From: Pigoraptor vietnamica
Taxonomy: Eukaryota; Opisthokonta; Filasterea
Assembly (NCBI GenBank): GCA_943704525.1
Contig: CALSCQ010000887.1
Coordinates: 2,727-13,512 of the forward strand
Reading direction: 5' to 3'
Length of the DNA stretch: 10,786 nucleotides
Positions 1-6,700 of the stretch are shown one piece after another (within the stretch, counting starts at the first letter, position 1; every line of letters begins with the position of its first letter). A program made the position numbers and the translations under genes. The notes beneath the pieces are model-generated. The model did not search any database. It was not told where the DNA came from and was given only the letters and a program-made list of their open reading frames with translations.

Positions 1-1
1 G

Positions 2-135
2 CGGTACCTGCGCGTGTTCCTGTCGTCGACGTTCCGCGGGATGGAGGAGGAGCGCGAGTGCCTCACGAAGAAGTACTTCAAGGAGTTGCGGCACCAGTGC
101 GAGCAGGCGGGCATCTTCCTCACGATCGTCGACCT
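2..135 (+). repeat. 134-bp segment identical to 4200-4333
   Basis: Every base from 2 to 135 matches 4200-4333 (offset 4198), including all synonymous positions. It covers the start of the DUF4062 domain. Base 1 (g) already differs from 4199 (a), and base 136 (c) differs from 4334 (g). This is the longest perfect block found by eye between the two paralogues. Confidence 0.95.
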
Positions 136-3100
136 CCGATGGGGCATTACGGAGCACGCCGCCTCGAACGCCGAGACGCTGTACATTTGCCTGCGCGAGA
201 TTGACGACTCGGACATCTTTTTGGGCTTCTACGGCGAGCGGTACGGCTGGCACCAGCCCGACGGAGGCGCCACGGACGAGCTGCTTCAGAAGAACTTTGA
301 CAAGATGGCGGTGCACTACCCGTGGACGGACAACTTTCGCGACCGGAGCGCGACGGAGGTCGAGTTTCTCCACGGGCACCTCAATAACCCCCGCGCCCGC
401 CCGGCGTTCTTCTTCTTCCGCGATCCGCAGTGGGACAACGCCATGCTGGAGCGCGTCGAGACGGACGAGGAGCGGATAAAGTACCGCGCCGAGTCGCCGT
501 CTGCGAAGGCCAAGCTGGACGCGCTGAAGCAGCAGGTCCGCGACAGCAAGCAGGCGCACGTGTTTGACAACTACACGGACCCGGAGGACGGCGCGCGGAA
601 GATGTACACGGTGCTGCACGATCTCCTCGCCGAGATTATTGAGAAGGCGGGGCTGAAGGCGGACAACGAGACGGCGCTCCACGAGGCGTTCATGCTGTCG
701 CGCGCGCAGGTGTACGTCGGCGGCGACGCGTACATGGCGGTGATTGACAAGCACTTTGCGAAGGCGCGGGCGCCCCCGCTCGTCGTGGTCGGTGAGCCCG
801 GGACGGGCAAGTCGGCGCTGGTGGCCAACTGGATCATGCGCTCGTTCCGGCAGGAAGTGGCGCCCGACGAGTGCCTCGTGTACCACTTTATGGGCAGCAG
901 CGAGCCCAGCACTCGCCCAGGCAACGTGCTCCGTCGCCTCCTGCTCGCCCTCGCCGTCGCGCTCAACGTGAGCGGCCTGCAGCTCCCGCTCGACATCAAC
1001 GACCTGCGCGACAAGGTCGCGGAGCTCCTCGGGTTTGCCGCGGCGCGAAAACTGCGCGTGACGTTTGTGCTCGACGGCCTCGACCAGCTGGAGGATCGCG
1101 ACGGCGCGTCAGAGCTCCTGTGGCTTCCGGACGGGTCGGCGTGGGAGGGTCACCGCCTCATCATCTCTGTGGCAGCACACGGCGGCGCGGCCGTCCGTCG
1201 CGGCTCGAGCTTTGGGGCCGGGGGGCTGGCCAACAGCAGCTTCAACCCGGTGACTGGGAGCCTCAACCCGCTGAACCGACGGTCGTCCATGGCGCTCGTG
1301 AAGCGTCTTTCCGGCACCTCCGTGGAGGACGTGCACGGTTCGATCGAGCGACGCGTGCTGGACGCCATTGACCGGCGCGACTGGACGGCCCGACTGGAGG
1401 TGAAGCCGTGGGGCAAGGACGATCTCGCGCTCTTCATCCGCAGCGTGCTGCGGCGGGCGGGCAAGAGCCTCTCGGAGACGCGCAAGTCGCCGGACAAGCC
1501 GAGCCAGATGGAGGTGGTGCTGTCCGCGAAGCAGTGCTGCAACCCACTGTACGCGTCGCTGCTTCTCGAGGAGCTCGTCGCGTTTGGGGACTTTAGCCAG
1601 CTCGACGGGTACATCGAGCGCTGCCTCAAGTGCAACGACGCCGTGCAGCTGTTTGAGCACGTGCTCACGCAGCTCGAGACGGAGCACCGGATGGAGGGCA
1701 CAAACATTGTCGAGGACGTCCTCGTGTGCCTCGCCGTCGCCCGCTATGGCCTCAGCGAAATGGAGATGCTCGACATTCTCGGCATTGAGCAGTCGCTGTG
1801 GTCGCCCATCTTTTACGCGCGCCGCAACTTTTTCGTCAAGCGCTCCGGTCTGCTCGGGTTCTTCCACAAGCAGCTCCTCACCGCCGTCGAGCGGAGGTAC
1901 CTCGCGAACGCCAGCAGCAGCAAGCGCGAGCCCCTTCTCCGGCGAATGGTTGCCTACTTTTCTGGCAAGATGCGCGGGACTGAGACGGGCGTCCCGGTTG
2001 AGCAGCGCGTCGTCGACGAGCTCCCCTGGCTCCTCAAGGCGCTCAACGACCGCGACGGCATGAAGGCGTGCCTCACGAATCTGTCGATGTTCCAGCAAAT
2101 GTTCGACCGCGAAAAGTACGAGCTCTTCAGCTACTGGCGGTTTGTCGGCGCGGACGGCGCGGAGATTGCGCGTCTCTACTCCGAGAGCCTCAAGGCGGCG
2201 GCGGACAAGTCGAAGTCGGCGCTGCTGTACGGACTCGTCGGGCGCTTCTTGCAGGAGTACGGCTTTCGCCTGCACGCGCTCGAATTTTTCGAGAAGGAGC
2301 TGCAGATCAGCGAGTCGGAAATGGGCGACCGCCACCCGGACGTCGCGAACGCGCTCAACAACCTCGCCGGCATCCACTCTTCGAACGGACAACACGAGCT
2401 TGCGCTGCCGCTGTACGAGCGGGCCCTCGGTATCTACGAGAACATCTATCCCGAGGACCATCCGGACATTGCGTCGACGCTGAACAACCTTGCGGCCCTT
2501 TACGACGAGGCCGGCCAGTACGAGGACGCCTTGCCGCTGTACGAGCGGTCGCGCGCGATTTACGAGGCCAAGTTTGGCAAGGACCACCCCGACGTCGCGA
2601 CGGCGCTCAACAACATTGCGGGCGTGTACAACATGCAGGAGCTGTACGACAAGGCGCTGCCCCTCTACGAACGCGCGCTCGAGATCTACGAGACAAACTA
2701 CGGGCTTGAGCATCCGGACGTGGCGCTTGCGCTGAACAACATGGCCGGCATGTACGACGGGCAGGGCCTCCTCGACGAGGCGATTCCGCTGTACAAGCGG
2801 TCGCTCGACATCTACGAGGCTAAGTTCGGGCGGGACCACCCAGACGTCGCCACGGCGCTCATGAACCTCGCGGGCGTTTACAACGACATGGAAGCGTACG
2901 AGAAGGCGATTCCGCTGTACCAGCGCGCGCTGGACATTCGCGAGAAGAAGCTCGGCACGGACCACATTGACTACGCCGACACGCTCAACAGCCTCGGGAC
3001 CGTCTACTTCAACCAGGAGGACTTTGCGATGGCCAAGACGCTCTTCGAGAAAGCCCTCGAGATACGGGTGGCGAAGCTCGGGGAGGACGACCCGCACACG

Positions 3101-3136
3101 CAGGCGACGCGCGAGGCTCTGCGCGAGTGCAGTTGA
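2..3136 (+). CDS. DUF4062-NACHT-TPR STAND NTPase, NPHP3-like (copy 1, 5'-partial)
   Basis: Open frame from the left edge (first whole codon CGG at base 2) to TGA at 3134-3136. The true start lies upstream: the valine at base 14 is internal, because copy 2 continues N-terminally from the same RYLRVFLSSTF motif. Domains in order: a DUF4062-like domain (about bases 2-430) with FLSSTFRGMEEER, DLRWGI and GFYGERYGW; a P-loop NTPase with Walker A GEPGTGKS at 791-814 and a Walker B-like VLDGLDQLE with Asp at 1073-1075; a winged-helix-like region (GLSEMEMLDILGI, FHKQL..AVERRYL, about 1750-1910); a helical linker (VVDELPWLL ... LFSYWRFV, about 2005-2145); then seven 42-residue TPRs. This order is that of STAND ATPases such as NWD1, TEP1 and nephrocystin-3, which act as cytosolic scaffolds or sensors; NPHP3 itself is ciliary. 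The precise role is inference. It has no introns over 3.1 kb and lacks the charged C-terminal tail of copy 2. Kinesin light chain is excluded by the NTPase and DUF4062 domains. Confidence 0.9.
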   Translation, partial: RYLRVFLSSTFRGMEEERECLTKKYFKELRHQCEQAGIFLTIVDLRWGITEHAASNAETLYICLREIDDSDIFLGFYGERYGWHQPDGGATDELLQKNFDKMAVHYPWTDNFRDRSATEVEFLHGHLNNPRARPAFFFFRDPQWDNAMLERVETDEERIKYRAESPSAKAKLDALKQQVRDSKQAHVFDNYTDPEDGARKMYTVLHDLLAEIIEKAGLKADNETALHEAFMLSRAQVYVGGDAYMAVIDKHFAKARAPPLVVVGEPGTGKSALVANWIMRSFRQEVAPDECLVYHFMGSSEPSTRPGNVLRRLLLALAVALNVSGLQLPLDINDLRDKVAELLGFAAARKLRVTFVLDGLDQLEDRDGASELLWLPDGSAWEGHRLIISVAAHGGAAVRRGSSFGAGGLANSSFNPVTGSLNPLNRRSSMALVKRLSGTSVEDVHGSIERRVLDAIDRRDWTARLEVKPWGKDDLALFIRSVLRRAGKSLSETRKSPDKPSQMEVVLSAKQCCNPLYASLLLEELVAFGDFSQLDGYIERCLKCNDAVQLFEHVLTQLETEHRMEGTNIVEDVLVCLAVARYGLSEMEMLDILGIEQSLWSPIFYARRNFFVKRSGLLGFFHKQLLTAVERRYLANASSSKREPLLRRMVAYFSGKMRGTETGVPVEQRVVDELPWLLKALNDRDGMKACLTNLSMFQQMFDREKYELFSYWRFVGADGAEIARLYSESLKAAADKSKSALLYGLVGRFLQEYGFRLHALEFFEKELQISESEMGDRHPDVANALNNLAGIHSSNGQHELALPLYERALGIYENIYPEDHPDIASTLNNLAALYDEAGQYEDALPLYERSRAIYEAKFGKDHPDVATALNNIAGVYNMQELYDKALPLYERALEIYETNYGLEHPDVALALNNMAGMYDGQGLLDEAIPLYKRSLDIYEAKFGRDHPDVATALMNLAGVYNDMEAYEKAIPLYQRALDIREKKLGTDHIDYADTLNSLGTVYFNQEDFAMAKTLFEKALEIRVAKLGEDDPHTQATREALRECS
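2216..3097 (+). repeat. TPR array of copy 1, seven 42-aa (126-bp) units
   Basis: Seven in-frame units of exactly 126 bp. The consensus is VAxxLNNLAxxY followed by ALPLYERALxIYE and an (E/D)HPD end, as in the kinesin-light-chain/NPHP3 type of tetratricopeptide repeat. The first unit (SALLYGLVGRF...) and the last (YADTLNSLGTVY...) are degenerate and probably cap the solenoid. The array should form a right-handed helical peptide-binding surface. Confidence 0.9.
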
Positions 3137-3791
3137 CGGGTGCTTCGCTTCTCACTCTTGTATTTTGTCGCACCTTTATTTTTTCGGAGGGTGCGATGCA
3201 CGCGTAGTGTGCATGCGTGTATTCTCCGCCTCCTTTTCGCTATTCGCCTTGTTTTTAGTGGCTATTTGCGTGCGTGCGCTGCGTTATTGCCTCCCTCCCC
3301 TTCACCAACAATACAGCATTCACGTGACGGCACGTGACCAACCTTAGCAACCGCTAATCACGTGATCAGCAACCGCCTTCCTTATTGGACAGTGGACAGA
3401 ATGCGAACAGAAGGGGCGTCCCGTCGACTGATGATTTGACGTCCTTCAGTTTTTGGCCTCGTTTCACACGTCCTCTCAAATTAAGTGCGCAACGGCAGTC
3501 AACTGGCGCCGGCATACAGAGTGCAAAAGCGCACAAGCACGCACACACCCTTTGTAACCGTTCGTAACTCGCGCGCCGTTCGCTTATTGCTGGAGGCATT
3601 CACAAGGAACAGCTCGAGAAGCTTTCGCTTCGGAGTGCCTGCAAAGGGCTGTCAATCCCCTCAAAGGCACTCGATACACGCGCGACGACCACTCGGGTGA
3701 CGCGAGTCAAATCGTTCGCCCAAGCGGCCTGTGCGTGGCCATGCGGTCGTGATTGCGTGCGTCTCTCGTCGCCTCGTGACGCCGCGGCGCC
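3137..3791. other. Spacer between tandem STAND genes; 3' end of copy 1 and promoter/5'UTR of copy 2
   Basis: No convincing coding sequence is seen in these 655 bp. The first part (about 3140-3260) is T-rich and probably holds the 3'UTR of copy 1, though no canonical AATAAA is present. The middle holds an E-box/X-box cluster (separate entry) and a reverse CCAAT box (ATTGG at 3384-3388). The last part should contain the transcription start and leader of copy 2. A four-codon upstream ORF (ATG CGG TCG TGA, 3741-3752) sits 39 bp before the main start and could damp translation if it is in the mRNA. No TATA box is evident. Confidence 0.6.
3321..3376 (+). promoter_or_regulatory. Cluster of three E-boxes and two RFX X-box-like elements
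   Basis: CACGTG occurs at 3321-3326, 3331-3336 and 3359-3364. The third lies in the perfect 10-bp palindrome ATCACGTGAT (3357-3366). Each of the last two is followed by AGCAACCGC (3346-3354 and 3368-3376), so the unit CACGTGA...AGCAACCGC is present twice. GTGATCAGCAAC (3362-3373) matches 11 of 12 fixed positions of the RFX X-box GTNRCC-N(0-3)-RGYAAC. GTGACC (3334-3339) and AGCAAC (3346-3351) are two perfect half-sites, but 6 bp apart. RFX factors drive ciliary genes in animals; use here is inference. Confidence 0.45.
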
Positions 3792-6700
3792 ATGGGGGAG
3801 CCGTCGTCGCCTTCCCCAAATGTGGGGCCTGGTGGCCTCCACGTCGGTGGTGCGCACTTGCGTCGTTCGCACACTCCCTACCGCCAGGGTGCGCTTGAGG
3901 GCGCGCGGATGGAGGGGACCGTTCCGCTTGCTGTGAGACATGGGTCGCTCCCGCGATTACCGCACGTGGGAAAGCTGCCGCCCGTCACGCTCGGAAGTAT
4001 TGGGCGGAACATGTCGCTGCCCGCTTTGAATCTCGACAGGCTCAAGGCGTCGGTGGCCTTGCGCGGGTCGCTGGGTTCGCTGCGGCCAGGCAGTGGGAAG
4101 ATTCGACTCGCGCCCCTCGTGAATCCGAAGAAGTCGAGTGTGGATGAGTCGCTGACAGTCACCGAGCTGCTGCTTCGGCGACTGCAGGTGACCAAGCAAC
4201 GGTACCTGCGCGTGTTCCTGTCGTCGACGTTCCGCGGGATGGAGGAGGAGCGCGAGTGCCTCACGAAGAAGTACTTCAAGGAGTTGCGGCACCAGTGCGA
4301 GCAGGCGGGCATCTTCCTCACGATCGTCGACCTGCGATGGGGCATCACGGACGTGGCGGCGAAGAACGCCGAGACGCTCCTGATCTGCCTTCGCGAGATT
4401 GACGACTCGGACATCTTTTTGGGCTTCTACGGCGAGCGGTACGGCTGGCACCAGGCCATGCACGCGCCCGTCGACGAGCTGCTGCAGAAGAACTTTGACA
4501 AGATGGCGCAAAAGTATCCGTGGACCGCCGAGTACCGCGACCGCAGCGCGACCGAGATCGAGTTCCTCCACGGGCACATCAACAATCCGCGCGCGAGGCC
4601 GTCGCTCTTCTTCTTTCGCGACCCAAAGTGGGACGAGCTGTCGTGCGCGACGGCGCCCGAGGAGGAGAAATTCAAGTTTCAGGCGGAGAATCCCCAGGCG
4701 AAGCGCAAGCTCGACGCGCTGAAGGACCGCGTGCGGGCGAGCCGCGAGGCGCAGGTGTTCGACAACTACATGGACCCCGAGGACGGCGCCCTCAAGATGT
4801 TCATGGCACTGCGCGAGCTGCTGAACGAGGTGATCGAGAAGAGCGGTCTCGCGAACAACGACAGCGACGCGGCGCTGCACGAGGCCTTCATGCTCTCGCG
4901 CGCCCAGGTGTACGTCGGCGGCGACAAGTACATTGCGACTATCGACGCGCACTTTGCGCAGAACAACGCCAAGCCGCTCGTCGTGTCCGGACTTCCCGGC
5001 ATCGGAAAGTCGTCGCTGCTGGCCAACTGGATCCTCAAGCACTACCCGAACGGGCAGGTCGGCGAGAACGAGTGCCTTGTTTACCACTTTATCGGCAGCA
5101 GCGAGCCCAGCACGCGTCCGGACAACATTCTGCGGCGTCTGGCGTCCGGTATCGCGAAGAGCCTCGCCGTCATGGACCCGCTGCCCCTCGAAATTGAGCG
5201 GCTGAAGGACAAGGTGTGCGAGTACCTCTTCCTCGCGGCGTCGCGCGGCATTCGCGTCACGTTCGTCCTCGATGCGCTCGACCAGCTCGAGAACAGGGAC
5301 GGCGCGCTCGATCTCCGGTGGCTGCCGGACTCGCGCGTGTGGTCGCAGGTGCGCTTCCTCGTGTCGCTGTCGACGCCGCCACCCATTCCGCCGCCGTCCG
5401 CGGGCACGCCGGCGCCGGTACCGCTCGGGACCAACCCGCTCGTCCCGATGCACAACATCGCCGAAGTGGAAGGCAGCAGCGCCAATATTTCGCAGCCGAC
5501 GCCCGCGGCCGACGGCGAACCCCCCGTGCAGCCCCGCCCGCCCTCGCAGCCGTCCACGAGCGCGTCGGGCAGCCGGCAGAACAGCGGGCGGAGGGCGAGC
5601 GCGAGCGCGTCTGGCGCCGACGCCGACAAGGCCGCCGCACCGCCGTTGCACAAGATGAATTCCGGGACGCGCATTGGGGCGCTCGGGACGACGCTGCACG
5701 CGACGATGCAGGACCTGTCGTTGAGCGAGGAGCGCCGCTGCTGGGACGCCGTCGACCGGAAGGGGTGGACGGACCGTCTGGAGGTGATGCCGTGGATCCC
5801 TGACGAGGTCGCGGTGTTTGTGCGGACGGTGCTGAAGCGGGCGGGCAAGAGCCTGTCCGAGACGCGCAAGGACCCGGGCACGCCGAGCCAGATGGAGACG
5901 ATCGTGAACGCGCGCCAGTGCTGCAACCCGCTGTACGTGTCCCTTCTCATGGAGGAGCTGTGCGCGTTCGGCGACTTTGACGAGCTGGACGCCCAGATTG
6001 CCCAGTGCTTGCAGTGCCAGGACCCCGTCGCCCTCTTCCAGCACGTGCTCAAGGAAGTGGAGCGGGAGCACGCCGTGGGCGAGCGCAACATCATCCAGGA
6101 CGTCCTCGTGTGCCTCGCCGTCGCCCGCTACGGCCTCAGCGAAATGGAGATTCTCGACATTCTCGGCATTGAGCAGTCGCTGTGGTCGCCCATCTTTTAC
6201 GCGCGCCGCAACTTTTTCGTCAAGCGCTCCGGTCTCCTCGGCTTTATCCACAAGCAGCTGCGCAGCGCCGTGGAGCAGCGCTACCTCACGGGAAAGGAGT
6301 CCGGACGCGTGCTCGCCCGCATGATGGCCAATTACTTTGCCGCGAAGCTCGACCAGTGGGTGGCGGGACCGCAGGACGCCCCCGTGGAGCAGCGCGTCGT
6401 CGACGAGCTCCCCTGGCTGCTCGAGTTTGTCGACGACAAGGAGGGCATGAAGGCGTGCCTCTCGAATCTCTCGGTGTTCCAGCAAATGTTCGACCGCGAA
6501 AAGTACGAGCTCTTCACATACTGGCGGTTCGTCGGCGCGGACGGCGCGGAGATTGCGTCATGTTACAAGGCGTCGCTGGAGAAGGTGCGCGACCCGATGT
6601 CCCTCAGCGTGCTCTACGGGCTCGTCGGCCGCTTCGTGCACGAGTTTGGCTTCATGAACGCCGCGTTTCCGTTCTTCGAGGCCGAGCTGGACATCAGCGA

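Noticed and set aside
14-16. Translation start of copy 1 at base 14
   Set aside because: The codon is GTG inside the conserved RYLRVFLSS motif, and the frame is open to the window edge; copy 2 shows the protein extends further N-terminally.
1109-3097. 662-residue open frame on the minus strand opposite copy 1
   Set aside because: It mirrors the repeated plus-strand TPR codons, has low-complexity Val/Glu/Arg-rich composition and no recognisable domain. Long antisense frames are expected in GC-rich genes.
3137-3791. Degenerate extra exon or STAND gene remnant in the spacer
   Set aside because: No frame shows DUF4062, P-loop or TPR motifs, and an in-frame stop lies just before the start of copy 2.
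3792-3809. N-myristoylation of copy 2 at Gly2, as in animal NPHP3
   Set aside because: The protein starts MGEPSS; glutamate directly after Gly2 is disfavoured in the usual myristoylation pattern.
3957-6485. 842-residue open frame on the minus strand opposite copy 2
   Set aside because: Same composition-driven shadow as above; the plus strand carries conserved NTPase motifs in the same place.
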